From: Flavobacterium sp. 9AF
Lineage (GTDB): Bacteria; Bacteroidota; Bacteroidia; Flavobacteriales; Flavobacteriaceae
Assembly: GCF_902506265.1 (NCBI RefSeq)
Contig: NZ_LR733556.1
Coordinates: forward strand, 1,271,838 to 1,335,837
Direction of reading: 5' to 3'
DNA length: 64,000 nt
Numbering within the stretch: the stretch's first letter is position 1; each line of letters begins with the position of its first letter. This document shows, one piece after another, positions 17,696-25,729 of this stretch. Made by a program: the position numbers and the translations under genes. The notes under the pieces were generated by a model, which was given only the letters and a program-made list of their open reading frames with translations, did no database searches and had not been told where the DNA came from.

Positions 17696-18568
17696 ATGAA
17701 AGCATACGTATTTCCAGGTCAAGGAGCCCAATTCACAGGAATGGGAAAAGACTTATATGAAAATTCGGCAGTAGCCAAAGAATTATTTGAAAAAGCGAAT
17801 GAAATTTTAGGTTTTAGAATTACCGATATCATGTTTGAAGGAACAGCAGATCAACTGAAAGAAACCAAAGTAACGCAACCAGCAGTTTTCTTACATTCTG
17901 TAATTTTAGCAAAAACTTTAGAAGATTTCAAACCAGAAATGGTTGCCGGACATTCTTTAGGTGAATTTTCTGCATTAGTGGCTAATGGTGCTTTATCTTT
18001 TGAAGATGGTTTAAAATTAGTATCTCAAAGAGCACAAGCTATGCAAAAAGCCTGTGAAATAACACCTTCCACTATGGCTGCTGTTTTAAATTTAGAAGAT
18101 AAAATAGTAGAAGATATTTGCGCTAGTGTTGATGGGGTGGTTGTTGCTGCAAATTACAACTGTCCTGGGCAGTTAGTCATTTCTGGAGAATACAAAGCTG
18201 TTGAAATGGCCTGTGAAAAAATGAAAGAAGCGGGTGCAAAAAGAGCATTAATTTTACCTGTTGGAGGTGCTTTCCATTCTCCTATGATGGAACCTGCAAG
18301 AGAAGAGTTAGCTGCAGCAATTGAAGCAACTACTTTTTCAAAACCTGTTTGTCCAGTATATCAAAATGTAACCGCTAATGCCGTTTCAGATCCGGAAGAA
18401 ATAAAGAAAAATTTAATCATCCAATTGACTGCTCCAGTAAAATGGACACAATCTGTTAATCAAATGATTGCGGATGGTGCTACTTGTTTTACTGAAGTAG
18501 GTCCAGGAAAAGTACTGGTTGGTTTAGTCAATAAAATCAATAAAGAAGCAGTTACTTATTCGGCTTAA
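17696..18568 (+). CDS. fabD: Malonyl-CoA:ACP S-malonyltransferase
   Basis: FabD loads malonyl units onto acyl carrier protein for fatty acid synthesis. The 290-residue protein shows 'FPGQGAQF' with the oxyanion Gln9, the nucleophile in 'GHSLGEFSAL' (Ser87), and the catalytic histidine in 'GGAFHSPMM' (His194). All motifs and the length fit the family. It is a single gene with its own promoter and terminator, not in a fab cluster here. Confidence 0.96.
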   Translation: MKAYVFPGQGAQFTGMGKDLYENSAVAKELFEKANEILGFRITDIMFEGTADQLKETKVTQPAVFLHSVILAKTLEDFKPEMVAGHSLGEFSALVANGALSFEDGLKLVSQRAQAMQKACEITPSTMAAVLNLEDKIVEDICASVDGVVVAANYNCPGQLVISGEYKAVEMACEKMKEAGAKRALILPVGGAFHSPMMEPAREELAAAIEATTFSKPVCPVYQNVTANAVSDPEEIKKNLIIQLTAPVKWTQSVNQMIADGATCFTEVGPGKVLVGLVNKINKEAVTYSA

Positions 18569-18580
18569 AATATAAAACTA

Positions 18581-18613
18581 AAAAACTCCGATAAAATATC
18601 GGAGTTTTTTTTT
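18581..18613 (+). terminator. Intrinsic terminator after fabD
   Basis: The perfect 13-bp stem AAAAACTCCGATA / TATCGGAGTTTTT has an AAA loop and a long T-tract. Confidence 0.88.
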
Positions 18614-18642
18614 AGCTACCTTTGTTTAAAAGTTTTTTAGTA

Positions 18643-19431
18643 ATGAATTTAAAGTTACGAACTGTAAATGTTACGCGATACATTACTCCGCTTCGAGAAG
18701 GAGGTTCTTTACCTGCTTTAGCTGAAGCTGATGATGATTTTAAATATGTATTAAAATTTAGAGGTGCAGGACATGGAGTAAAGGCATTAATCGCTGAATT
18801 TTTGGGTGGCCAAATTGCAAAAGTTCTCGGTTTACCCGTTCCGGAATTGGTTTTTGCGAATTTAGATGAAGCTTTTGGAAGAACAGAAGCCGATGAAGAA
18901 ATTCAAGATTTATTAAAATTTAGTCAAGGATTAAATTTAGGGTTGCATTTTTTATCAGGTGCTTTAACCTATGACGCAGCAGCAAACGATTGTGAAGCTT
19001 TATTGGCATCAAAAATTGTTTGGTTGGATGCTTTTATTACCAATGTAGATCGTACCTTCAAAAACACAAATCTACTCCTTTGGAAAAAAGAACTTTGGCT
19101 CATTGATCATGGAGCATCTTTTTATTTTCATCATTCTTGGACCCATTGGGAAACCACTGCAAAAACCCCTTTTGCTCTCATTAAAGATCACGTTTTGTTA
19201 CCCAAAGCCACAGAATTAGAGGCAGCACATATTTTTTGTGCCAATACTTTAAATTCCGATATTTTAAAAGAAATTGTAAATCAAATTCCAGAAGATTGGT
19301 TACAATGGGAAGACCAATTGATTACACCTTATGAAATAAAAGACGTTTATTTTCAGTTTTTGACGATTCGTTTACAGCATGCAGAATTATTTTTAAAACA
19401 AGCTCAAGATGCACGAAAAACACTTATATGA
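18643..19431 (+). CDS. HipA-like kinase domain protein (HipA_2 type)
   Basis: The 262-residue protein is a short HipA-type kinase fold without the HipA N-terminal subdomain. The likely nucleotide-binding lysine is in 'YVLKFRGAGHG', the catalytic loop is 'DAFITNVDRTFKNTN' (Asp136, Asn141), and the metal-binding aspartate is in 'LIDHGAS' (Asp155). An upstream TTG in frame exists, but the ATG at 18643 follows the -7 box TACCTTTG (18617-18624) at a sensible distance. It overlaps the DUF3037 gene by 23 bp. This pairing is seen in many bacteria; whether it is a toxin-antitoxin-like pair is unknown. Confidence 0.8.
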   Translation: MNLKLRTVNVTRYITPLREGGSLPALAEADDDFKYVLKFRGAGHGVKALIAEFLGGQIAKVLGLPVPELVFANLDEAFGRTEADEEIQDLLKFSQGLNLGLHFLSGALTYDAAANDCEALLASKIVWLDAFITNVDRTFKNTNLLLWKKELWLIDHGASFYFHHSWTHWETTAKTPFALIKDHVLLPKATELEAAHIFCANTLNSDILKEIVNQIPEDWLQWEDQLITPYEIKDVYFQFLTIRLQHAELFLKQAQDARKTLI

Positions 19432-19792
19432 TTATACGATAATTCGTGTTGTACCAAGAGTAGAGCGCGAAGAATTTATCAATGTAGGTTTGATGCTATT
19501 TTGTAAACGTCAAAAATACCTGCGCATTCAATATCAAATTCCAAAGGAAAAAATAATTGCTTTTTGTCCCAAATTTGACTTGGAACAATTACATATTAAT
19601 TTAGAAGCTTTGGTAACTATTTGCGAAGGCAAAAAAGAAGGTGGTCCTGTAGCTCAATTTGAAAAAGAGGAACGATTCAGATGGATTAGTGCTGTTAAAA
19701 GTTCCAGCATACAAACCTCTCGACCTCATGCTGGATTTAGCGCTAATTTAGACCTCACATTTGATAAATTGTACAATGAGTTAGTTACCTAA
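19409..19792 (+). CDS. DUF3037 domain protein
   Basis: This 127-residue protein starts inside the 3' end of the HipA-like gene. Its 'YDYTIIRVVPRVEREEFINVGLMLFC' opening and 'GPVAQFEKEERFRWISAVKSSSIQTSRPHAG' are the DUF3037 pattern. Function is unknown. Its fixed place behind a HipA-like kinase gene suggests that the two proteins act together, perhaps with DUF3037 as substrate or inhibitor of the kinase; that is inference from gene order only. Confidence 0.82.
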   Translation: MHEKHLYDYTIIRVVPRVEREEFINVGLMLFCKRQKYLRIQYQIPKEKIIAFCPKFDLEQLHINLEALVTICEGKKEGGPVAQFEKEERFRWISAVKSSSIQTSRPHAGFSANLDLTFDKLYNELVT

Positions 19793-19887
19793 CATAAGTC
19801 TGTTAATAAAAGGTCAAAACAAAACAGTTATACTACATTTCACTTTCTGATTATTACTTTTATAAGGTATTAAAAAAACAATATAAA

Positions 19888-20706
19888 ATGAAAAATAAAA
19901 CCCTATTTTCTGGCACTATTTTAAGCTTATTCTTCTTTTCTTGTCAGGAAAACACTAAAAAAGAGGAAGTAAAAACAGCAATATCTCAAGTATCAGAAGA
20001 GGCTATTAAAGAAATTCCTGAATTCACTAAAGGAATTGAAATTACACACAAAAAGAGCGCTTTTATGAGTCACGAAGTGGTAGGTTACGATTTAATAGTT
20101 CAGTTTGGAGGTAAAGAGTATTTAGCTGCAAGATTTACGCAAACGGTATCTGGAAGCAAAATAAAGATGGAAAGAACCAATGGAGAAATTGTTATTTACG
20201 ATGGCAAGGATGTGTTTACTAATAAACAAGATGCCAATCTTCCAAAAGACCGTTTCGACATTTTTACTTGGCCTTATTTTGTAACTATTCCCTATAAGTT
20301 AAATGACAACGGCACTATTTGGTCCAACTTTCAAGACAAACCGTTTTATGAAACTACTGCACATACAGGAAAATTATCTTTTGAGGCAAATATTGGTGAC
20401 GCTCCAGATGATTGGTATATCGTTTATAAAGACGATGCTAATTATTTAATAGGAGCTGCTTATATTGTAAGTTTTGGCAAAGGAAAAGAAGCCGCTGAAA
20501 AAGAACCTCATGCAGTAAAGTATACTAATTTTTCAGAAGTAGACGGTATTCCTTTTGCTAAAGATTGGACGTATCATATGTGGACCAATGAAACGGGGTT
20601 TGGAGAAAAAATTGGTACGGCTACTTTATCAAATATAACTTTTTTAAAAACAAACGATAGTCTTTTTAGTAAACCAAAAAACGCAATTGTAGTACCTTTG
20701 AAATAA
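19888..20706 (+). CDS. DUF6503-type lipoprotein
   Basis: The 272-residue protein has a lipoprotein signal with the lipobox-like 'LFFFSCQEN' (Cys19). The mature part is beta-rich, with 'YDLIVQFGGKEYLAARFTQ' and 'FDIFTWPYFVTIPYKL', which I associate with the DUF6503 family of Bacteroidota. There is no catalytic motif that I can name. It is 5 bp before an M23 peptidase gene, so both may form an operon. Likely location: the periplasmic face of a membrane. Confidence 0.72.
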   Translation: MKNKTLFSGTILSLFFFSCQENTKKEEVKTAISQVSEEAIKEIPEFTKGIEITHKKSAFMSHEVVGYDLIVQFGGKEYLAARFTQTVSGSKIKMERTNGEIVIYDGKDVFTNKQDANLPKDRFDIFTWPYFVTIPYKLNDNGTIWSNFQDKPFYETTAHTGKLSFEANIGDAPDDWYIVYKDDANYLIGAAYIVSFGKGKEAAEKEPHAVKYTNFSEVDGIPFAKDWTYHMWTNETGFGEKIGTATLSNITFLKTNDSLFSKPKNAIVVPLK

Positions 20707-20711
20707 TTAAT

Positions 20712-21386
20712 ATGACCCATTTTTTAGAGATTTTAAAAAACGTACAAGATGTCAAAGTAATTGATGCTTCCATTGACTATTCTTTATATGCACCTATTCA
20801 ACTAGCTGCATCTAATAATGATTTAACTCCCTCAGTACTAAAAGATGCAGCTGCTTTTGAAGAATACATTGAAAATCATTTAGCCAAAAACAAAGCCAAA
20901 GTCGCTTATGGAGGTTATTTAGAAACACGCAATCTTTATAAAAGAAGCACCGTTTTTAATGATGCTGTTACAGAGGAACGCAATATTCATATTGGTTTGG
21001 ATTTATGGATTAAAGCAGGAACAACTGTTTTAGCCGCTTTGGATGGAACGATACATAGTTTTCAAAACAATACCGCATTAGGAGATTACGGACCCACTAT
21101 TATTTTGAAACATCAAATTGAAGGAATAACTTTTTATACCTTATACGGTCATCTTAGCTTAGAAAGTCTTGACGACAAAAGTATTGGTCAAACCGTAAAA
21201 AAAGGAGACTGCATTGCTACACTTGGGGCACCACCAATTAATGGAGATTATGCACCGCATTTGCATTTTCAAATCATCCGAAATATGGAAGAAAAAAAAG
21301 GAGATTATCCTGGAGTTTGCAGTAGTAAAGACCTGTCTTTTTATATGTCCAATTGCCCTGATCCAAATTTCTTGCTAAAGATTTAA
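20712..21386 (+). CDS. M23-family metallopeptidase
   Basis: The 224-residue protein is a LytM/M23 peptidase with the zinc motifs HxxxD as 'HIGLD' (near residue 93) and HxH as 'PHLHFQII' (near 193), plus 'YTLYGHLS'. Such enzymes cut cross-links of peptidoglycan or other glycyl bonds. No signal peptide is seen at the N-terminus, which is unusual for a wall hydrolase and suggests either an intracellular role or non-classical export. It follows the lipoprotein gene closely. Confidence 0.85.
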   Translation: MTHFLEILKNVQDVKVIDASIDYSLYAPIQLAASNNDLTPSVLKDAAAFEEYIENHLAKNKAKVAYGGYLETRNLYKRSTVFNDAVTEERNIHIGLDLWIKAGTTVLAALDGTIHSFQNNTALGDYGPTIILKHQIEGITFYTLYGHLSLESLDDKSIGQTVKKGDCIATLGAPPINGDYAPHLHFQIIRNMEEKKGDYPGVCSSKDLSFYMSNCPDPNFLLKI

Positions 21387-21402
21387 ATTTTAGTTACATT
21401 TG
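21372..21402 (+). promoter_or_regulatory. Promoter of the small lipoprotein gene
   Basis: TTG at 21372-21374 and TACATTTG at 21395-21402 are 20 bp apart, a good flavobacterial promoter. It overlaps the end of the M23 peptidase gene. Confidence 0.65.
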
Positions 21403-21428
21403 AAAGGATAATATTTAAAACAAACAAA

Positions 21429-21662
21429 ATGAAAAAATTATTTTTAACATGCGCATGTGTAGCAATTTTACTAGTGGTTTCATGTAAAGAATCTACACAA
21501 GACAAAGTAGAAGATACAACTGAAGCTATAGGAGAGGATATTCAAACAGCCACAGAAAACACTGTAGAAGCAATAGATTCAACAGCTACAGAAGTAGGAA
21601 AAGATATTGAAGAGGGTGTTGAAAAAGTGAAAGAAGAAATTCACGAAGAAGTAGAAAAATAA
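21429..21662 (+). CDS. Small Glu/Thr-rich lipoprotein
   Basis: The 77-residue protein has a lipobox 'LLVVSCKES' (Cys19) and an acidic, probably helical mature part made of 'DTTEAIGEDIQTATENTVEAID'-like heptads. It resembles the lipoprotein encoded at 29410-29643 in signal and composition, so the two are probably paralogues. Function is unknown. It has its own promoter and a downstream hairpin, and may be an abundant envelope protein. Confidence 0.75.
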   Translation: MKKLFLTCACVAILLVVSCKESTQDKVEDTTEAIGEDIQTATENTVEAIDSTATEVGKDIEEGVEKVKEEIHEEVEK

Positions 21663-21685
21663 TTTTCAAAATGACCAAAAAAATT

Positions 21686-21720
21686 AAGCTTCAAAAAAAT
21701 ATTTTGGGGCTTAAATTTTT
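21686..21720 (+). terminator. Probable intrinsic terminator
   Basis: AAGCTTCAAAA / TTTTGGGGCTT forms an 11-bp stem that includes G-U pairs, followed by a T-rich tract. Weaker than the other terminators. Confidence 0.5.
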
Positions 21721-21779
21721 ATATAGAACTAGTTTATCCCTACTATCATTGATTGTATTAAATAATTTTTCACTACAAA

Positions 21780-23009
21780 CTAGATTGTTTCTTTATATTT
21801 TTTTAAATTTTCATTGTCTAACTTTTTTTTAGCATTTAAATGGTTATAAGCAATAATATCATTATAATTTAAACGCTCTATTTCTGTTTTATCAATATCT
21901 GGAAAAACATCTAATAATCTATTTTGTATATGGCAAATAAACTTCACCATATCTTCACAATATACAGAAGGATTGTCAAAACCGTTTTTCTTATCAAAGC
22001 GATGTACCAATCTTCCTCCTAAACAAATTTCAAAAATAGGACAATCTTTACATTGGGAACAAACCTGCATACTTTCATTAAAATATAAACTTCCTAATGA
22101 TGACTCGAAAATAGCTTCTAAATCATTATCTTTAATATTTTTATTCGTTTTTGTAAATTCTTGTCCACATGCTTTTAAAGAATCAATAGGTTCAATTTCA
22201 CCATTAGTTTCAATAATTAAAGACTTTAATTCATTAGAATTCAAATCGTCAAAATTTGCAAAACCTAATATCACATTGATATATCCTACAAAAATTGGGA
22301 TATCAAATTTTTCTTTATCCTCAAACCATATATCAAACAATTCGATTAGAAAGTTCGCATAAGGTTGGTTATACTTTTTATCTTTCTTAAAAGGAAAATT
22401 ATTATGTGTAAAATCTTTGATTAAAAAATTCACAGAATCGATATTCATTTTTTTTAAACTTTCATAAACAAACAAAGGATTTTCCTCAACATCCATTACG
22501 GTAATAACATCTGCTCTTTTGGTTTTTCTTTTCACCAATTGTATAGCGCTTTTTACTGCTTCATAACTGCCTTGACCTTTATGATCTACTCGATATTTAT
22601 CATGAGACGCTTGTGTGCTATCTATACTAATACCGATTTCAACCTGATTTTCATAAAGTAGTTGACACCACTCTTCGTCTAACAAAACACCATTAGTTTG
22701 TATGTTAAATGAAATTTGCAAGTTTTTTACTTCATTTTCTAAATCTTTAATTTTCAAAACAATTTCTCTGAATTTATTTTTTCCCAATAATAAGGGTTCT
22801 CCACCATGAAATAAAAAATTGAACGTTTTTAGTTGGTTCTTTATAATATAATTTTTTGTTTTTTCAACAACATTCACAATAGTATCTTCACTAATAAATT
22901 TGGGCTGTTTTTTAAAAGAATCGTCTCCTAAATTATACATGAAACAATATGAACAATTTAAATTGCAACGACTGGCTATTTTTAAGACTAAGGAATGGAA
23001 GATAAACAT
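21780..23009 (-). CDS. Radical SAM/SPASM peptide maturase
   Basis: The 409-residue enzyme has the radical SAM motif 'CNLNCSYC' (Cys15, Cys19, Cys22), 'FHGGEPLLL', and a C-terminal SPASM region with 'CSQCKDCPIFEICLGG' and 'NPSVYCEDM', which would bind auxiliary 4Fe-4S clusters. The 'GGRLVHRF' plus 'FDNPSVYC' pattern resembles enzymes that form cross-links on aromatic side chains of ribosomal peptides (FxsB/cyclophane group). The precursor gene is 61 bp upstream on the same strand, with a hairpin between. No peptidase or transporter is adjacent. The exact modification is not predictable by eye. Confidence 0.85.
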   Translation of the reverse strand: MFIFHSLVLKIASRCNLNCSYCFMYNLGDDSFKKQPKFISEDTIVNVVEKTKNYIIKNQLKTFNFLFHGGEPLLLGKNKFREIVLKIKDLENEVKNLQISFNIQTNGVLLDEEWCQLLYENQVEIGISIDSTQASHDKYRVDHKGQGSYEAVKSAIQLVKRKTKRADVITVMDVEENPLFVYESLKKMNIDSVNFLIKDFTHNNFPFKKDKKYNQPYANFLIELFDIWFEDKEKFDIPIFVGYINVILGFANFDDLNSNELKSLIIETNGEIEPIDSLKACGQEFTKTNKNIKDNDLEAIFESSLGSLYFNESMQVCSQCKDCPIFEICLGGRLVHRFDKKNGFDNPSVYCEDMVKFICHIQNRLLDVFPDIDKTEIERLNYNDIIAYNHLNAKKKLDNENLKKYKETI

Positions 23010-23031
23010 GGCACATTTATTTTAAAAATTT

Positions 23032-23061
23032 AAAAAAGAGGTTGCAATATTTACAACCTCT
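23032..23061 (-). terminator. Attenuator-like terminator between precursor and maturase genes
   Basis: On the minus strand, AGAGGTTG / CAACCTCT (8 bp, 9-nt loop) is followed by six T. It would give more precursor than maturase transcript. Confidence 0.75.
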
Positions 23062-23070
23062 ACAGCAGCT

Positions 23071-23289
23071 TTATTCTTTTCTAATTGGGTCTAAAGCAAT
23101 TTCTCCAATTTTAACACATCTATTTAAAGTTGTACTCCAAACATACCCATCTAAACAATCTGGATGAGCTCTAGTAGGAAGATGTACTACTACTGGAATA
23201 TCACCTCCTTTAATGTTTTGTAAAAAATCAAATTGGTACTTTGTTAAGTTTTCTAAACTTTTTCCAAATGTTACTTTTTTTGTTTTCAT
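23071..23289 (-). CDS. RiPP precursor peptide with GG-type leader (radical SAM substrate)
   Basis: The 72-residue peptide has a leader 'FGKSLENLTKYQFDFLQNIKGG' pattern that ends in Gly28-Gly29, as in Bacteroidota natural-product leaders. The presumed core (residues 30-72) holds two cysteines (Cys45, Cys58), two histidines (36, 42), Tyr49 and Trp51; the 'DGYVWSTTLNRC' stretch is a candidate site for side-chain cross-links. The maturase gene follows directly. The exact cleavage point and modification are inferences. No other precursor is seen nearby. Confidence 0.8.
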   Translation of the reverse strand: MKTKKVTFGKSLENLTKYQFDFLQNIKGGDIPVVVHLPTRAHPDCLDGYVWSTTLNRCVKIGEIALDPIRKE

Positions 23290-23354
23290 GATAAAAAATT
23301 TTATTTGTTAATATGTATTTATATCAACTTAGAATTGAATTTGTTACCTCTTAA

Positions 23355-23396
23355 AACAAAAAAAAAGCATCATTTTTTAACAAAAATGATGCTTTT
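23355..23396 (-). terminator. Intrinsic terminator of galE
   Basis: The perfect 15-bp stem AAAAGCATCATTTTT / AAAAATGATGCTTTT with a 4-nt loop is followed on the minus strand by a T-run. It isolates galE from the RiPP cassette. Confidence 0.85.
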
Positions 23397-23419
23397 ATAA
23401 TATATTCAAAAACTAAGAA

Positions 23420-24433
23420 CTATCTCTTAATCTTTTGCTCCCATTTCCAAGCACTTGCTAAGGCTTCTTCTAATGTTAATTTTGCTTTCCATCCTAAAAC
23501 AGAATTGGCTTTATCTGTATTGGCATAAGCTGTTGTAATATCTCCTTCCCTTCTACCTACAATTTTGTAATTTAACTTTTTCCCCGATACCTTTTCAAAA
23601 GCTGTAATCACTTCTAAAACAGAACTTCCTTTTCCTGTTCCAATATTAAATATTTCCACTTTTTCAGCATTTTTGCTTTCTATCAATCGTTTTAAAGCCA
23701 CTACATGTGCTTGTGCCAAATCAATCACATGAATATAATCTCTAATTGCGGTTCCATCTGAAGTAGGGTAATCATCTCCAAAAACTGATAGCTGCTCTCT
23801 AACACCTATTGCCGTTTGTGTTATAAAAGGGACTAAATTTTGGGGTACTCCTAATGGTAATTCTCCTATAAAAGCAGAAGAATGCGCACCAATAGGATTA
23901 AAATAACGTAATAAAATAGCATCTATAGCAGAAACCTTGGTTACATCCTGAATAATTTCTTCCCCAATTTGTTTGGTATTTCCATAAGGAGAAAGTGCCT
24001 TTTGAACAGGTGCATTTTCAGTTATTGGCATTTTTTCTGCTTGACCATATACCGTACAAGAAGAGCTAAAAATAAAATGCGCTTTAGGTATTTTTTGCAA
24101 TTCTTGCAATAAATATATTAAAGCATTGATGTTATTTTCATAATAAAGAAGCGGATTTTCAACACTCTCTCCAACTGCTTTAGATGCCGCAAAATGAATT
24201 ACTCCTGAAATATCTTGATATTTATTGAACAATCCCTGAACAGATTCTTTTTCTCTTAAATCAATTTTTTCAAAAATGGGCTTTTTTCCTGTAATTGCAA
24301 CAATGCCATCTAAAACTTTTTCCGAAGAATTTGATAAATTATCAACTACAACAACATCAAAACCTTCATTTTGTAATTCAACTACTGTATGAGAACCTAT
24401 AAAACCTAAACCTCCTGTAACTAATATCTTCAT
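23420..24433 (-). CDS. galE: UDP-glucose 4-epimerase
   Basis: GalE interconverts UDP-glucose and UDP-galactose. The 337-residue short-chain dehydrogenase-type protein begins 'MKILVTGGLGFIGSHTVVEL', with the NAD-binding GxxGxxG. It has the catalytic 'SSSCTVYG' and YxxxK as 'YGNTK', and 'RYFNPIGAH'. The frame extends nine codons upstream into a repetitive tract; I chose the ATG next to the Rossmann strand. It lies on the same strand as the aminotransferase gene, 72 bp away, and both may feed surface polysaccharide synthesis. Confidence 0.94.
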   Translation of the reverse strand: MKILVTGGLGFIGSHTVVELQNEGFDVVVVDNLSNSSEKVLDGIVAITGKKPIFEKIDLREKESVQGLFNKYQDISGVIHFAASKAVGESVENPLLYYENNINALIYLLQELQKIPKAHFIFSSSCTVYGQAEKMPITENAPVQKALSPYGNTKQIGEEIIQDVTKVSAIDAILLRYFNPIGAHSSAFIGELPLGVPQNLVPFITQTAIGVREQLSVFGDDYPTSDGTAIRDYIHVIDLAQAHVVALKRLIESKNAEKVEIFNIGTGKGSSVLEVITAFEKVSGKKLNYKIVGRREGDITTAYANTDKANSVLGWKAKLTLEEALASAWKWEQKIKR

Positions 24434-24505
24434 TTTTTTTAGTTGTTGGTTGTTGGACATTGGTTGTTAGACGAATACCATCAACTATCAACCCATATTC
24501 AACAA

Positions 24506-25636
24506 CTATATTATAAATTCTAAAACGGCATCCGTAATAAACTTAATTTGTTCATCATCCAATTCGGTATGCATTGGCAAAGCAAAAACTTCCTCACATA
24601 ATTGATTTGTGATAGGAAAATCAGATTCATTATATCTTGCATCAGCATATGCTTTTTGCTTGTGTAAAGGAATTGGATAATATATCGCACAAGGAATTTG
24701 TTTGCTTTGTAAGTGCGTTAGTAAAGCATCTCTTTTCCCATTTGTTAAACGAACGACATATTGATGAAATACATGGTCATCTCCATTCCAATCAAATTGC
24801 GGTACAATTAAACTTGGATGAACACTTAATGCTTCGTTATATTTTTTTGCGGCTAATCTTCTAGCTGCATTATAAGCGTCTAAATGTGGTAGTTTTGATT
24901 TTAAAACTCCTGCCTGAATACTGTCTAAACGAGAATTTACTCCTACTACATCATGATGGTATCTTTCATACATACCATGATTTACAATTCCTCTCAGTGT
25001 GTGTGCTAATGCGTCATCATTTGTAAAAATAGCACCACCATCTCCATAACAACCTAAATTTTTAGAAGGAAAAAAGGATGTTGCAGCTACATGTCCTATT
25101 GCTCCTACCTTCGTTTTTTCACCTTTTGAATTGGTATAATTAGCTCCTATAGCTTGTGCATTATCTTCAATTACATATAAATTATGTTCATTTGCAATTT
25201 CCATAATGGCATCCATATTTGCAGCACGCCCAAATAAATGTACAGGAACAATCGCCTTTGTTTTGGATGTGATGGCTTTTTTAATTCCTTCGATAGAAAT
25301 ATTCATAGTATCCATATCTACATCTACTAAAACAGGAGTTAATTGTAATAAAGCAATCACTTCTACAGTAGCGGCAAAGGTAAAATCAGCTGTAATTACT
25401 TCATCACCAGGTTTCAAATCCAATCCCATCATGGCAATTTGCAAAGCATCTGTACCATTAGCACAAGGAATCACATGCTTTACTCCTAAATATTTTTCTA
25501 AATCGGCTTGAAATTGGTGAACCAAAGGTCCATTAATATAAGTATTTGTATCTAAAACTTCTTGAATAGAAGCGTCAACTTCTGTTTTTATTTTTTCGTA
25601 TTGACTTTTTAAGTCAACCATTTGTAATTTTTTCAT
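24506..25636 (-). CDS. DegT/DnrJ/EryC1/StrS family sugar aminotransferase
   Basis: This 376-residue PLP enzyme transfers an amino group to keto-sugars for surface glycans. The motifs are 'PCANGTDALQIAMMGL' near residue 60, 'VPVHLFGRAANMDAI', 'IEDNAQAIGA' and the internal aldimine region 'TSFFPSKNLGCYGDGGAIF' with Lys near residue 193. The exact sugar substrate is not evident. It precedes galE on the same strand and is divergent from the Kdo transferase gene, so the region is an envelope-sugar locus. Confidence 0.92.
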   Translation of the reverse strand: MKKLQMVDLKSQYEKIKTEVDASIQEVLDTNTYINGPLVHQFQADLEKYLGVKHVIPCANGTDALQIAMMGLDLKPGDEVITADFTFAATVEVIALLQLTPVLVDVDMDTMNISIEGIKKAITSKTKAIVPVHLFGRAANMDAIMEIANEHNLYVIEDNAQAIGANYTNSKGEKTKVGAIGHVAATSFFPSKNLGCYGDGGAIFTNDDALAHTLRGIVNHGMYERYHHDVVGVNSRLDSIQAGVLKSKLPHLDAYNAARRLAAKKYNEALSVHPSLIVPQFDWNGDDHVFHQYVVRLTNGKRDALLTHLQSKQIPCAIYYPIPLHKQKAYADARYNESDFPITNQLCEEVFALPMHTELDDEQIKFITDAVLEFII

Positions 25637-25716
25637 CAGACTAAATTTGGTTGCACAAAAATAAGAAATTATATGCTACTTTTTCGGTTAACCAAAAAGA
25701 AACGTATTTTAGCAGT

Positions 25717-25724
25717 TAAATTTG
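25717..25724 (+). promoter_or_regulatory. -7 element abutting the Kdo transferase start
   Basis: TAAATTTG fits TAnnTTTG and ends only 5 bp before the ATG at 25730, so the transcript would have almost no leader. No -33 element is clear. Confidence 0.4.
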
Positions 25725-25729
25725 CAAAC

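Noticed and set aside
21973-22362. 129-codon plus-strand frame inside the radical SAM gene
   Set aside because: It lies wholly antisense to a gene with all catalytic cysteines and shows no known motif.
24434-24505. TTGTTGGTTGTTGG-like tract between galE and the aminotransferase gene as an operator
   Set aside because: It is low-complexity with no clear dyad or fixed relation to a promoter, and overlaps the dubious N-terminal extension of galE.
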